64,000 nucleotides of DNA from Primula veris (GCA_963682055.1 OY821743.1:16031566-16095565), one strand, 5' to 3'; positions 24,475 to 36,900 are shown, counted from the stretch's first letter. Notes: a model not told the origin generated them from the sequence alone. Program-made: numbers and translations.

Positions 24475-24710
24475 CTCTCTCCGTTCCCAATAAATCGTCA
24501 TCTACGAAATTACGTGTAATTTTGACCGGTTAGCATATATCAAAATTGTCGAAATGAAAAATTTCAAAACTAAATCATATAATTTAATGTTTGAACTATA
24601 TGATTAACTTTTCAAAATTTTCATTCCGACAATTTTGATAAAAGTTATTGGTCGGTCAAAATTGTACGTAATTTCGTAATGGACAATTAATTAGGAAAGG
24701 AGGAAGTAGT
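24475..24710. mobile_element. Stowaway-like MITE, copy 1
   Basis: A ~235-bp foldback element. The left end CTCTCTCCGTTCCC and the right end GGAAAGGAGGAAGTAG are imperfect inverted repeats, and a TA precedes it. Inner arms also pair, as in CAAAATTGTCG against CGACAATTTTG. The same family occurs at 24859 and 48565. CTCCCTCCGTTCC ends with a TA duplication are typical of Tc1/mariner Stowaway MITEs. Confidence 0.8.
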
Positions 24711-24858
24711 AAATAATTGACAAATTTTACTCAGCAAAGTTTTCTTCTTTTATATAGGGTTTCTCTCTCCTAGGTGTAGCAATTTAATTGGTCCTCAGTA
24801 ATAACAAGCAGGCTAACGCTGCTTCTCCCGAAGCAGCCAAATTCAACTATTTTGTGTA

Positions 24859-25093
24859 CTCCCTGCGTTCCTATTTAATTGTTCATTACGAAACTACGTG
24901 CAATTTTGTTCGATCAAGAACTTGTATCAAAATTGTCGAATGAATTTTTTTTAAAGTTGATCATATAGTTCAAATGTTAAATTTTATGATTAGATTTAAA
25001 AAAAAAATCATTTCGACAATTTTGATACAAGTTATAAGCCGGTCAAAATTGCATATAGTTTCGTAGTGGACAATTAAATGGAAACGGATGGAG
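24859..25093. mobile_element. Stowaway-like MITE, copy 2
   Basis: Same family as 24475-24710, flanked by TA on both sides, with ends CTCCCTGCGTTCC and GGAAACGGATGGAG. It is 235 bp and strongly palindromic. It lies only ~150 bp from copy 1 and in the same orientation. Confidence 0.85.
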
Positions 25094-25421
25094 TATATAA
25101 TATGAGCATTAATTTGTGTTTTTGGGAAATATGAGTTGTTAGTTAATTACTGGATGATACTATGAGTTATTATTTCTTTCTCCCTCACCTAGTAAATTAT
25201 GTAAAGCTAAATCCTTTCTATTTTGTTCAATTACAAACAAAACTATTTGAATGAAAATAGTTTTAAGTCGGACTCCAGAAAACTGACGTGTTTTACTAAT
25301 ATATCATTTAGCCTTATCCGGTAAAGTATACATACACTTACATTAGTTGTTTGTTTGGTATTCCTACATTTAATAGTGATTTTTTGATTTCGTCATTGGC
25401 TTAATGCAGGAAAATTCCCGA

Positions 25422-25553
25422 GTTGGCTCGAAATTCAGTAAAAGATCAACTTGATGAACTTTATAAAACATTTCGTAAAAGTTGTTCAGCTTTTTTGAAG
25501 ACATGGATACGGTTATATATAATTCATAAGGAGTCGATAAATTTCGAGCCAAC
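25422..25553. repeat. Foldback with 14-bp perfect arms
   Basis: GTTGGCTCGAAATT at 25422-25435 is the exact reverse complement of AATTTCGAGCCAAC at 25540-25553. It could be a small decayed MITE or a chance hairpin. No flanking duplication was found. Confidence 0.5.
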
Positions 25554-26139
25554 TTGGTGAGTATATTCATTCGGTTTCCACAGTATATATTGAGAATATG
25601 TACTGGTAGTATATATTGAGAATACGTAGTGGTAGTAGTGATTTAGTAAGTAAGTAAGTAAGGATAGGTTCACTTCTTTTATACTTCAATCTTTTATGGC
25701 GGGGACCAGAATAAGATTAAAGCAGACTTATTAGCACTAAAACAAGTTCCATATAAAAAAAAATCAACAGTGCCATGAAGGAGTCCTGATATATTGTACG
25801 AAGAGCGAAACTGCCACTGCTCAGATAGTGACGCACTATCTTTTTACTTGTGTACATGTTTTCTCGATAGATGCTAGCTTTTGCTTTTCAGACAGAATCT
25901 GTACTATTTGGTGTTTGTTTGACATATAAATTTCCATTTTTATTAACTTCAGCTCCACATTGGGGTTGTTAATTTTGATTTGATTACTTTTGTTTCGAAA
26001 GGTACGGTGCTCCTACAGTTGTGTGGTTTGGGCTTCTAAATCAAAGATAAAACCATATCTTGTTTTACAAAACACGCCAGGTAAAAAAAATAAAATTTGT
26101 TTATACATGAACAATTCCAGATTTTATGCTACGAATGTA

Positions 26140-26650
26140 CAAAATTATAGCCTATTTTTGCTTACATCTTTGAAGTACACTATAATATACTTTTTCGGTG
26201 GTATGGATCATTATACATTGCTCCTCGTACTTAGAGAACCATGTGTATGCCAAATAGAAAGTAAATAAGAGTAGGTTGTTTTTGCCTTTACAATCCTTAT
26301 GCATGCATAGTGTTACCCTTTTGTGGGGAACTTATAGAGCTGATATGAAGAATTGAAAACTAAAATTATAGCCTATATTTGCTTCCATATACTTTTTCGG
26401 TGGGTTGAACCAGCATACATTTCTCCTCGTACTTAAAGAAGCATGCTTATATATACCAAGTAGAAAGTAAATAAGAGTCCGCTAAGGATTATAATTTTGC
26501 CAAAAATGAGAAACTTCTTACTTAAAAATTACAAGTACTAAAATGAATGTATGCTTATTGTCATATTCCGAACAATCCTTATGCATGCATAGGATTACCC
26601 TTTTGTGGGGGAATTTCTAGAGCTGATATGAAGAACTGAAATCTAAATAA
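26140..26650. repeat. Imperfect tandem duplication, ~250-300-bp unit
   Basis: Segments beginning ACTTTTTCGGTGG at about 26188 and 26391 share CTCCTCGTACTTA, AGTAAATAAGAGT, CAATCCTTATGCATGCATAG and GAGCTGATATGAAGAA in the same order. The copies sit directly upstream of the GrpE fragment and probably represent its former intron. Confidence 0.65.
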
Positions 26651-26715
26651 GCATTTCTCATCTGGAGACATCCCCGTCACTTTTTATTTTCATCTTTTTG
26701 TTTTTGTTGCAAAAG

Positions 26716-26951
26716 CTGCATGAGGCCAATATGCATGAGGAGTCTACAGAGTATGAAGATATATTGTAATAGAAGAATATCGTAAAGGGTTCAAATTAGG
26801 TGATAGGCTTTTCCGTCCTTCGATGGTGAAAGTATCTGCTGGTCCTAGGCCTGCTAAGCCCGAAACTCCCGAGCTCACCGAAGAAGAAGTAGAAACTGCA
26901 GACAAAGCTAGTAACGAGGTAGCAGAACCAGAGTCTTCTGAAGTCGAGTGA
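26716..26951 (+). pseudogene. 3' end fragment of a plastid GrpE co-chaperone gene
   Basis: After a T-rich tract and CAAAAG acceptor, codons read LHEANMHEESTEYED. The frame then slips by one base near 26761, after which GFKLGDRLFRPSMVKVSAG leads to an acidic tail ending in EVE and TGA at 26949-26951. The second part is the hallmark C-terminal beta-domain motif of GrpE, the nucleotide-exchange partner of Hsp70. The acidic extension resembles the chloroplast forms. The retained splice acceptor shows it came from genomic DNA, not from a processed mRNA. No upstream GrpE exons are visible within several kb, so this is a frameshifted gene fragment. Confidence 0.8.
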
Positions 26952-28184
26952 TTGATCAAATTTCAAAATGCAATTTTTTTCTTGTTATTTTTGTCCAAGT
27001 GTTGTTACACTAAAGTAGCTTATGCTTGTATCAGCATGTTTATTAGCGTGTCAATCATTTTGGATATTAACAAGAGAAGTCGTAATTGGTTTACGAATTA
27101 TCGCTATGTAATATAGGTACTACTTGCAGAAATTGTTTAAGTACTATGTCGAGTACCTTCAAAATTTCACTAGAATGAAGAAAACATTTTTTAATGGATA
27201 TTATTTGAAAATGTGTTAACAGCTATGCCGCCTATGGACGGAGTTTCATTAGAATGAAGAAAACAGTATACTTCAGATTGGTAGGGAGTCCTGTTGTATA
27301 CTTATTAATATTAGCACTCGGTCATTGGTGAATTTTGCATTACATATATTTTTAGGTATTAAGTATAGAGATTTAAAATAGTCAAGACGCACCCTACTAA
27401 TAGCTAAAATAGTCGGTCAGCTTAGAAGTGTACAACAAAGACGTAAAAAGGAAATTACAAGTGATGTCAAATATGATGAATATGCTCAAATTGTTTTTTT
27501 GAAGGCATAAATGATTATTTATATGAACAGATTGAAAGCTATAAACAAATAATGCGTAAAAAGAAATTGATTATAAGACGAGAGAAAAAAAAAACAATTC
27601 CATTATGATTCTAAAAAAAGAGAAATGAGACCGTTGGACTGAAAATAGAAGAAGCAACAGTTCTGACGCAACGTTTTTGTTTTTTGCCTTTATTTAGAAA
27701 TAGTCCTTGTATTTTGTAAAGTCGTAAAAATCATTACAGGTTTCTCTGATTTTATTTGAAAAGTAATTGAAAATTATAAATATACCCAGAAATATAAAAG
27801 ACTTACGGGTTTGGTTCAAACAATTAATCATTGATTAATTAGCGCTCAATTAGAAAAATAATGAGGTAAATGCTTTCGATTAATTTCTGGTTATCGTCTT
27901 TTACACCTCGGAATAATTAAATTATTTTACTTGATTTATAATTGCAAGATTAGAAAAATCGATGGGTAAATATTTGGTGTATCAGTTTTTTAGCTTTTAA
28001 AAAGCTAGTTTTCTTGTCAAACTAGCTAAAAAGGATCAAAAGCATAGAAGGTAGTAATTTGCGTATTTTTTTTAGCTTTTCACATTAAAATTTCCAAAAA
28101 TAATTTTTTTTAATATAATATATTTATATATCTATAACTCCTTACATACCAATAATAAGGATTGGTCTATGAAAAAAAAAAAAA
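26952..28184. other. Intergenic AT-rich sequence
   Basis: No gene seen. GAATGAAGAAAACA is repeated near 27173 and 27255. A short open stretch near 27420-27510 on the plus strand (LRSVQQRRKKEI) may be a decayed coding remnant, but I cannot place it. Confidence 0.4.
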
Positions 28185-30330
28185 TTAAGTATTGGTCAAC
28201 TTATAAAATTTAATTAAGTATTGGTAAATTATTTGTAAAACTAATTAAGGATTGGTCCAACCACCTAATTATCCAATAAAAATAAAAATAAAATAGAAAA
28301 AATAAAATAAAATAAAAATAAAATAAAAAACGAAAATACCAAAAAAACTGAAAAAACCTTTAAAAAAAGTCGGAAAGCCGAAAAAACCTCCAAAAAATGG
28401 TAAAAATACGAAGAAAAAACCAAAAAAACAAAATCACAAAATAATGAAAAAAAAGTTCAAAAAAACCAGGAACTCGAAAAAACCCAAAATTAGTAAAAAA
28501 ATTATTAAAAGACCCTAAAAATCAAAAAAATCAAAAATCACAAAACAATGAAAAAACGTTCAAAAAAGTCGGGAACCTGAAAAAACCCCAAAAAATGGTA
28601 AAATAAAATAAAATAACTTGCAATTGTTTTCAAATGACTTCAAAATGAGGGTTAATTAAGGATTGGTCACCCTATAAAATTTAATTAATGATTGGTCAAT
28701 TATTTGTAAAACTAATTAAGTATTGATCCACCCACCTAATTACCCAATAAAAATAAAAAACAAAATGGAAAAATTGGGAAAACTAAAAAAATAAAAACGA
28801 AAATACCAAAAAAAAACCTTTAAAAAAGTCAGAAATCCAAAAAAATGGTAAAAATACCACGAAAAATTCAAAAAACCAAAATCACAAAAAAAATGAAAAA
28901 CAGTTCAAAAAAACCGGTAACCCAAAAAAACCCAAAATTGGTAAAAAAAAAAAAAAAACTAAAAAAAAAACCCCTAAAAATCCAAAATAACAAAACACTA
29001 AAAAAACATTCAAAAAAGTCGGGAACCCGAAAAATGGTAAAAAAAAAATTTAAAAAAAAACCAAGAAAGATACAAAATCACAAAAAAAAATGAAAAAACG
29101 TTCAAAAAATTCGGGAACCCGAAAAAAATCAAAAAAAAAAAACTAAGAAAAATCCAAAAATCCAAAATCACAAAAAAATGAAAAAAGTTAAAAAATGCCG
29201 GAAAGTCCAAACAATGTTAGAAACTTTAAAATAACTTGCAATTGTTTTCAAATGACTCAAAATGACTTTAAAATGACTCAATCTGTTTATAAAATTATTC
29301 GAGCTGCTTTTTAAAATGACTCAAACTGTTTTTAAACTTACCGAAAATAATTCATACTGTTTTTCAAATGATTTCAATATGACTCAGACTGTTTTTAAAA
29401 TGACTCGGATTGTTTTTAAAATTACTTAAAATGACTTAAAATGGCTCATACTATTTTTAAAAAGACTCGGACTGTTTTAAAAGGACTCAAAATAACTCGG
29501 ACTGTTTTTAAAATGACTTAAAACGACCCAGACTATTTTTAAAATAATTTAAAATGACTCGGACTGTTTTTAAAATAACGTAAAACGACTCAGACTGTTT
29601 TTAAAATGACGTAAAACGACTCAGACTGTTTTTAAAATGACTTAAAACGACTCAGATTGTTTTTAAAATGATTCGGACTGTTTTTAAAATCACTTAAAAT
29701 GACTCATACTGTTTTTTAAAATTACTCAGACTGTTTTTATAATAAATTAAAACGACTCACACTGCTTTTAAATGACTTAAAACTACTCAGCCTGTTTTTA
29801 AAATGACTTAAAACGAGTCAGACTATTTTTAAAATTATTTAAAACGACTCGGACTATTTTTAAAATGACTCAAAACGACTCAGACTGTTTTTAAAATTAC
29901 TTAAAATGACTTAGATTGTTTTTAAAATGACTTAAAACGACTCAGGCTGTTTTTTTTTTTTAAAAAAATGACTCATACTATTTTTAAAATTACTCAGACT
30001 ATTTTTAATATGAATTAAGACGAGTCGGACTTTTTTTTTGGCGTTTTTGGATTTTTGTTGATTTTAGATTTTTTGAGATTTTTTTTTTTTTTGGGATTTT
30101 TTAAATTTTATTCATGTTTTTTTCTGGGTTTTGCCTCTTTAAAGTTTTTATTATTAATTTTTCAGATTTTTTTTTTTCATTTTTATTTTCTGGATTTTAT
30201 TTTATTTTTTACATTTTTATTGGTTAGTTAGGAAAAATAGAAAAATGATTAATTAGTTTCAGTTTTATAAAACAATACTTAATTAAGTTTAGATAACCTA
30301 ACAATCTAAAATTTACCCAAAGTTGTAACT
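28185..30330. repeat. Low-complexity element with inverted ends and an internal minisatellite
   Basis: The left part is two ~450-bp direct units (about 28185-28620 and 28640-29225). Each begins AATTAAG(T/G)ATTGGT and runs through CCAATAAAAATAAAAA into A-rich sequence full of GAAAAAACC. The right end (30180-30330), when reverse-complemented, shows the same order of motifs, so the outer ends are inverted. Between them lies a ~31-bp tandem array. A second copy of the right end abuts the retroelement at 18135-18421, so the sequence is dispersed. Lysine-rich frames here come from A-runs and are not genes. Confidence 0.7.
29230..30030. repeat. ~31-bp minisatellite array
   Basis: About 25 diverged units are built around ACTTAAAACGACTCAGACTG followed by TTTTTAAAATG. 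Spacing is mostly 31 bp, with variants where ACGACTCAG becomes ATGACTCGG or an inner segment is dropped. It lies inside the low-complexity element. Confidence 0.9.
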
Positions 30331-30987
30331 TCTTCATCATGTCATTTCTCTCTTCCAACTCACAAAATCTCATCCTTCTTTCCAATTGGTAGTGTTATAA
30401 CTTATACGCATGCTATAGGGGACTATATTCCCTTTTTTGTTTTCCTCTCCCATTTTATTTTATTAATTTATTTCACGAATCAAAGCATGAAAACTTTCAA
30501 AACTATATCCATTTATGTATTTGATTTTTCAAGACTTCCAAATATATCTTTAACAATTTCGTTAAAGTTATTTTTTGAAACCTATGAAATATTACTCCAA
30601 AAATTGACCTAAATTGGAAGGAAGTACTAACCCATCAAAGAACTTGAAAATTGAAAAGGGACAGTCAACAGTAACTTTAACGGGGTGCCGAGAGCATAAA
30701 AGAGATTGTCAAAAACTTGTATAAAAAAACAATCGTTTTTGTTACTTCCAATATATTTTTCTTATGGATGTCATATAACAAAATATTGGTGTTTTCCTTT
30801 GTCCTCACATTTTCCTCCTGTCAAACAACTATGTAGCATCTTAGGCTAGTTGTGATACATACAATGAAACTAATTTGTTTCTAAACAAAATTCCAAAATT
30901 GTTTTCCCCCTTTAAACTCTTGTTATTTTCCACTACTCTCAAAGCCCAAACTAAAAAACTCTTCACTTTTTTGTTCCTCTCTTGGCA
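30331..30987 (+). other. Region upstream of the ANTH gene
   Basis: This holds the presumed promoter and 5' leader of the downstream gene. A pyrimidine-rich stretch (CTCTTCACTTTTTTGTTCCTCTCTTGGCA) lies just before the ATG, as is common in plant leaders. No unambiguous TATA box could be assigned. Confidence 0.35.
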
Positions 30988-32626
30988 ATGATGAATAAGC
31001 GACTGAGTTGGGCAATGACGGTCCTAAAAGAACACGGGTCTGTCAGCTATGCCAAAATGGTAACTATTGCCGGTTTTGGTGATATTTATTGCATCATAAC
31101 AAAGGCAACGTCACCAAACGACTCCCTGCTCTCCGATAGATACATAAATCAACTCTTGAAAATATTTTCCCTTTCCCCCTCTCCGTCGTTCCGGTCATTT
31201 TCGCTGGGATTTTCTCGTCGTTTCATGAAAACTCGGTGTTGGAGAGTGGCACTTAAATGTCTAATACTCCTACACCATTTGTTAAGGATATTACCGGAAA
31301 GTAGTTTGTTTAGAGATGAGATTGTATGGGCACGAACAAATGGTTTGTTGTGTCTAAACCCGTGCGCCTTTGTTGATTGGTCCTCCTCATCATTTTCTGA
31401 ATATTATGCTTTGTTTATACGTTCGTATGCGAGTTTACTCGATGAAGCATTGGATTGTTACTCCATTTATAGAGAGGAAATAGAGGGAGGAGAACAAGGG
31501 ATTGGGGAATCTGCACAAGATTCATTAGAAGAGAAAATGAAAGAATTTGGTAGGATAAACTTTCTCTAGTATTTTTTCTCTTTCACATTTTAAGATAGTA
31601 TTAAATCTTATAATTTCAGAATTAGATACTCTAGCCCTTTGCTTAATAATTAATATTAGTCAATTGAGCAAATGCTCCTAACTACTTTTAAATGATCAAC
31701 CGTTTGATGGTTGTTGATCTCACTGTCTTCAAAAAAAATTAATTTTGGGCTTTAGTAATAAAAACTTACAAAATTGTTAAAATTTGGCCTTCCTAAAGTA
31801 GGACAAAGACAATGACATGGACGAAGAAAACAGTTGAAACTGTTAATGGCAAGAGTACAGTTTGCTAATTACATTACTTTCATCAAAAGGAAAAATTGAA
31901 ACCGTTGTTACTTTACATTTGATGCTCTAATTCAAACCTTCAATATCTTTTACAGGTCCAAAGCCTAATACATTAATAGAACTCTTACCACAGCTCCAAA
32001 GCCTTATAGACAGGGTATTAGACTGCCAACCGTCACCTGTCACAACTCCAAACAACCTTGTTCAATCGGCCCTCAAACTTATCATTTACGATAGTTTCGT
32101 ATGTTACACGTGTTTTCGAAGAGAGTTATTTATTGTGCTTGATACCCTCCTTCAACTACCCTATCGAAGCTGTATATATGCTTTCAATATCTACAAAAAA
32201 GCCTCGGTCCAAACAGACCAAATTTCTGAATTTTACTATTGGTGTAAATATATGGGTATAATTTGCGAATACCCGTGTATTGAAAAGATACCGGAAATTG
32301 ATGTTAGTGTGGTTGAGAAGCTAGTGAGCGGTATTTGGGAGTTTACAGAGTCCTCATCGTCGCAGTCTTCGTCTACTGCCTCGCCTTTGATGGATAATGT
32401 CGCATGTTTAGAAACTAAATTAAATAGTGTTTGGGAGAAATTTGAGGACGATTTACCGAAAAACAAAGTGAAAAAGGGTGATGAAATAGGACCCCTAATA
32501 GTGTTTGATGAAGTAGAAGATAATGTCACTTGGGAGGCAATTTTAGAGGCTTCTCTAACACCTAGTTACCAAGGATTGGCAGATCGTTACAGATATACTT
32601 GCGACAATGGTGAATATTTAAATTAA
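30988..32626 (+). CDS. ANTH-domain clathrin assembly protein (AP180/CALM-like), two exons
   Basis: Coding exons 30988-31549 and 31956-32626 are joined by a GT-AG intron (G|GTAGGA ... TTTACAG|GTCC) in matching phase, giving about 410 residues. I chose the ATG at 30988 because the preceding in-frame codon is TTG and MMNKRLSWAM fits the family's N-terminus. The ANTH fold covers about residues 5-300. ITKATSPNDS with a downstream RY (residues 37-52) corresponds to the phosphoinositide-binding loop. CWRVALKCLILLHHLLR and the helix FYYWCKYMGI are also typical. The family recruits clathrin to PtdIns(4,5)P2 membranes in endocytosis. It belongs to the shorter plant members. The lysine cluster of the lipid-binding loop is weaker than in animal CALM, and no NPF motif is seen. 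Exact subfamily is unresolved. Confidence 0.9.
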
Positions 32627-33977
32627 AAAAGCTCGAGCAAACAAATAACTGGAAAATGCAAGAAAGTAATCCTAATCTTGTTCCAAATCAACTTTACCAT
32701 GGACAATAATTCTCAACATTGCAGGGATCGTGGAGCATTGTCCAAAAATATCATGTATCCAAAGGACACTGCTACAATTTCGGAGAAGCTTGAAGAACTT
32801 TGTAGATTTCGAGGCTTATTTTTTTATTCATCCAACAAGTATCCAATATATGTTTGACTGAAATATTAATGTCGGTTGAAGCGAAAACAAGTGTTGATGG
32901 AAAGCATTTAGAAATGTATGCAATACGAGTACACTTACTATCTTTAATCCCTATCATGTTGTGGACTTGACCCCAAAATCGAAATAACGTAATATTTCTC
33001 TAGTAAAAATGTGAAAACTGAAAAATGGTCCAAACTGATAGTATTTAATCTTGACAAAATTGGAATTAATTTCAACAAATTAAAACTCTTGAATTTGATT
33101 AGTTATACTTCCTACGAGGTCTCTTACTGTGACTTAACATTCAAAACACTTACGGAACATTGGTCATTGTGGATCAGTACAGTAGATGGAACTCTTATGC
33201 TATTATGTCCGACTGACTATGAATCATGTGCAAAGACGAGCAGCATATTTCCCAAACTATCTGTATTTAAACCAATATTACTTGAAAACTCTCAAAAAAC
33301 AGAACTGCAATGCGCTAAAACTATCATCAAAGGCAACTTACAACCTGTATGAATATTCAAAATAATGGGTACAAGTTATTTACAGAATTCAGAGACTACC
33401 TTCAAACAAATACTCTCCTACTTTTGAGAGTTCAGTGTTTATGTAAAGATCAAAATTGTTCCCCATGATAGCCATACACGAGTTTTCAGGATAAAACCAT
33501 ACCCAAGTGCAACTTCAAATAGAAGCATTCATATTGGCCAATTCCATGTGTGGAGATGAAATTCTAGAGGTGTGCATAAATTCTACATCTTCTTGACTTT
33601 GCTAGCAAAGAACGCAGATCCATAATGGTCCAAGGAAGATTTTGCAAAAAATTGAAAGGTACTGTATATGCACTTGTACAAGACGTAAACTGATATCAAT
33701 CTATCGTCCCAGAAATCTATAATCATTATGTAATACAACATTCATGACAGAGAACATGTCTTGCAGATTTTTTTAATAATGTACTCCAGTATACAACAAT
33801 CAGGACAGAGACCGTCATCACTCATCAGTATCCAAGTTACTGCCCCGAAAACTATCTTTTTGAATAGTGAAAACCATGAAATAAAATCAACTGTTAGTTT
33901 TCTTCCAATAAAATAGTTCGAATAAGCAAAGGCTTCCTGATAGGAATCAGATTGGCACTCTCTCTGTTGTTTGGACA
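32627..33977. other. Convergent intergenic region, both 3' UTRs
   Basis: This region lies between the stop of the ANTH gene (plus) and the stop of THO2 (minus), so it should hold both polyadenylation regions. A 113-codon open stretch at 33011-33352 on the plus strand starts with GTG, has no recognised motif and is probably chance. No repeat or RNA gene is evident. Confidence 0.5.
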
Positions 33978-36900
33978 TCATTTTCTGTGCCTTCTCTTTT
34001 GTTCAGCTCTCTGAGGCTTTTCATCTTCCCAATCTCTATCATACATTCTGATCATAAATGTCAAGGAAAATAATTCCGCTAATCTAAGAGAATATATGAT
34101 ATAAACTGACATTACTGAATCAATTACCATAAATAATAATTGCATCAATAGGTGTAGCAGTACACATGGGATTCCTAGATACGCCATAAAAGGCAGAAAT
34201 TAACTGAAAAGTAACAGTGACAGCTTATAAAAATGACAAGTAAACCATAACAGGCAAGATATACGGTATCATGCCAGCAAATCAATCATCTTTAAATAAT
34301 GACTGAAGGTGGCACCATGGCCAAATTAGAAAAGATAACACTCCTACTAAAACTTGATAATGCATGCCTATAAAGAAATGGGAATTTTACTATTCTATAT
34401 ACAAAAACACCTTTTTTTATTTCCATTTTGTAGACGAACCCATCTTTTACTTGATTAGTACATTAACCTGAAGCCTCTCTCCTTTGTACACTAAAACTAA
34501 AGGTGATATCAATTTTTCCCCGTTAAAAGTAATTAAAGTGTACAAAGAGACTCTAGGTTAGTGAAGTAACTAAATAACATGGTAAGTTGGTGTACAAAAT
34601 CGAAGAATGTTTGCAGGTGGGTGGTACAAAATAGAAAAAAAGATAAGGAAAAAATGAGTTTTTAAGGATACTGTTCTACATCACGTCGAGTCATCTTGCT
34701 GGGACCTAGTTCTTCCATATAACCTGATCGATGGACCATGGCCCCCTTTCTCTCTACTCTATCATATGATTGCGACATACCAAGAGGTGGAAGTTGTGGG
34801 GGCCCAGGGGAATACTCGCCAGGCTCGGGTATATATTCCCTCTTAAGTTTCCTCCTTTTGGAGGCTGCATTGGCATCCATCTCCTCTTTTAAAAGGGTTG
34901 CTTTCTCTCTCTCCTCCACCTGTGTGCAGATGTCAGTATTGAAGACTATAAATCAAAGACAGAAATTACCATTGGAAATAAATAACTGTGACTTGGACAG
35001 TGAGTAAAACATGAAGTGCCAGAAGAAAAGGATGTTCAGTATCCTATGTAAAATGAAAATTGTACAGGAATTTTGAAGCACTAAACTTATTTGCCTCCAG
35101 CTCTAGTGTGAAACTATTAGGGCACTAAAGTATGCTTTCATATAGGCGTTTCCAATGATACTCGAACAATGGTACTAGATGGACGAAAAACATCTATCAT
35201 ATAAGTGAACATATTCATAATTTCACATATATATATATTTTTATATAAAATTAATTTCATATATATTCTACAATGATAGCGAAACAAATAAATCATACAA
35301 AGCCTCTCACATCAACTGCCATCATGACTAAATATTTATTTTTTATTATAATTAAGTTTTCCTCACTTTGTATCTGACCGTTTTGGGCCTTTTGGGGAAA
35401 CCAGTGCATCTCCCGAGAATTGAGATACATTACTTAAACAATAAGGAGCAGATAACGAAATTATTTACGGACAGCTTGCAGCCAGTTTCATTTTTCCATT
35501 ATACGGAACTTTTCTAAAATAACCATCATGTATAGCATCCACAATTAAAATAACAACCAGATCTGTTTCTCGTACCTTCATGAGAAGGGCTTCTCTCTCC
35601 TCCCTTTTCCTGTCCCGCAAATCTTCTTCTCTCCTACGTTTGGTTTCTTCAGTTAAAACGAAGTTACTTTCCTCAGACCGTCTCCTTTCTCTCTCGTCAT
35701 GTCTGGGCGAGAGTCTCTGAGGATGTCTCGCACTCATTGATTGGGGGACAACATGAGATGGCAATGGCGGTGGAGGTGGCAAATGTTGCCCATGAAATCG
35801 ATCATCAACGTGAGATTTCTCTATAGATACGTCATTGTAACGCAATTTACTCCTATCGTCTCGTCCTCTCTCATCCCTGGTTTTCTCGGAAGGCCTATCA
35901 AATCCTCTCTCTTCTCCTCTTTCTATGGAACGATCTCTCGTATATCTTTCCATCGACTTATCTCTTGGTCTTTCCAGTACAATATCATCACCACGAGACT
36001 TATCAGATCTCTCTATCCTCTCCTTGGAATCTCTTTCATGCCGATCACTCCCTTTATCTTTTGACCTGTCCATCGGTCTATCTGCGAAGAATATTAATTT
36101 TTATGTTTTTAGTACAAATAATCACGGAACAGTAAAAATAAAATAAAAAAGGAAAATGGGTGAAAAGGAATTACTAGTTGAGTAAAAATATCTATTTTAT
36201 ATGGTTAAAAACGCTCGACTATCAAAATAAGGTAACACGATGACGAAAAGGCAACATAGTTTCTAGACTTTTGCCAATGACAAAGACCCCTGATTTATCA
36301 TTTATCAAGATCCACCAGGTAATGTTAATTAGCTAATAGCACTCTTTCAGGAAATAGTAATAACAAATGAAGGAAACGAAAGTAAAAATCATGAAAGCCC
36401 GGATATAATATCCATAAATGGGTAAAACAATTTTTGGATGGGATTTTTTATGCTAATTTCAATCCTGGAAAACACTACAGACAGAAATTACAAGGCAACA
36501 TAATTCCAAGACTTTTGTGGTCCAATGATAATAAACCTGATTTTTCAAGATCCGCAAGGTGATGTTTATTAGCCAATCTCTCTCTTTCAGGAAACCGAAC
36601 TTCTCCCTCTAAATCTCGTGATTCTGTTTCTCCCTTACGACGCTTGGTTACACGGTCCAAATCTGCAGCTGGGCTGGCTCTTTTTTGTTGTTTCTCACCA
36701 ACAGATTTTGAAGTTGTTACAGAGTTATCACGCCTGGGAGAAGGAATCTTAAAATCTGAAGGTTTTGAAGCTCCTAATTCTGCTTTAGCATCGTTTTCAT
36801 GTATATCAATAGATTTTGTGGAGACTTTATCTGTCACAGGCATTGTGGTTTTGATATCCTTATCAGTAAGGGATGATGTATGTTTACCAACGGCTTTTCC

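Noticed and set aside
25990..26268. 92-codon plus-strand frame upstream of the GrpE fragment
   Set aside because: It starts at a non-ATG codon, overlaps the local duplication, and does not match upstream GrpE sequence.
28845..29210. Lysine-rich plus-strand frame and phenylalanine-rich minus-strand frame
   Set aside because: Both come from A/T homopolymer runs of the low-complexity element and have no domain features.
30982..30987. Extending the ANTH start two codons upstream
   Set aside because: The codon there is TTG; the first ATG in frame is at 30988 and fits the family N-terminus.
33011..33352. 113-codon plus-strand open frame downstream of the ANTH gene
   Set aside because: It begins with GTG, has no recognisable motif or splice link to the ANTH gene, and lies where both 3' UTRs are expected.
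34662..34671. Ending THO2 at the TAA in exon 34 as the main form
   Set aside because: A splice donor just before it joins in phase to an exon encoding the conserved basic C-terminus at 34047-33978.
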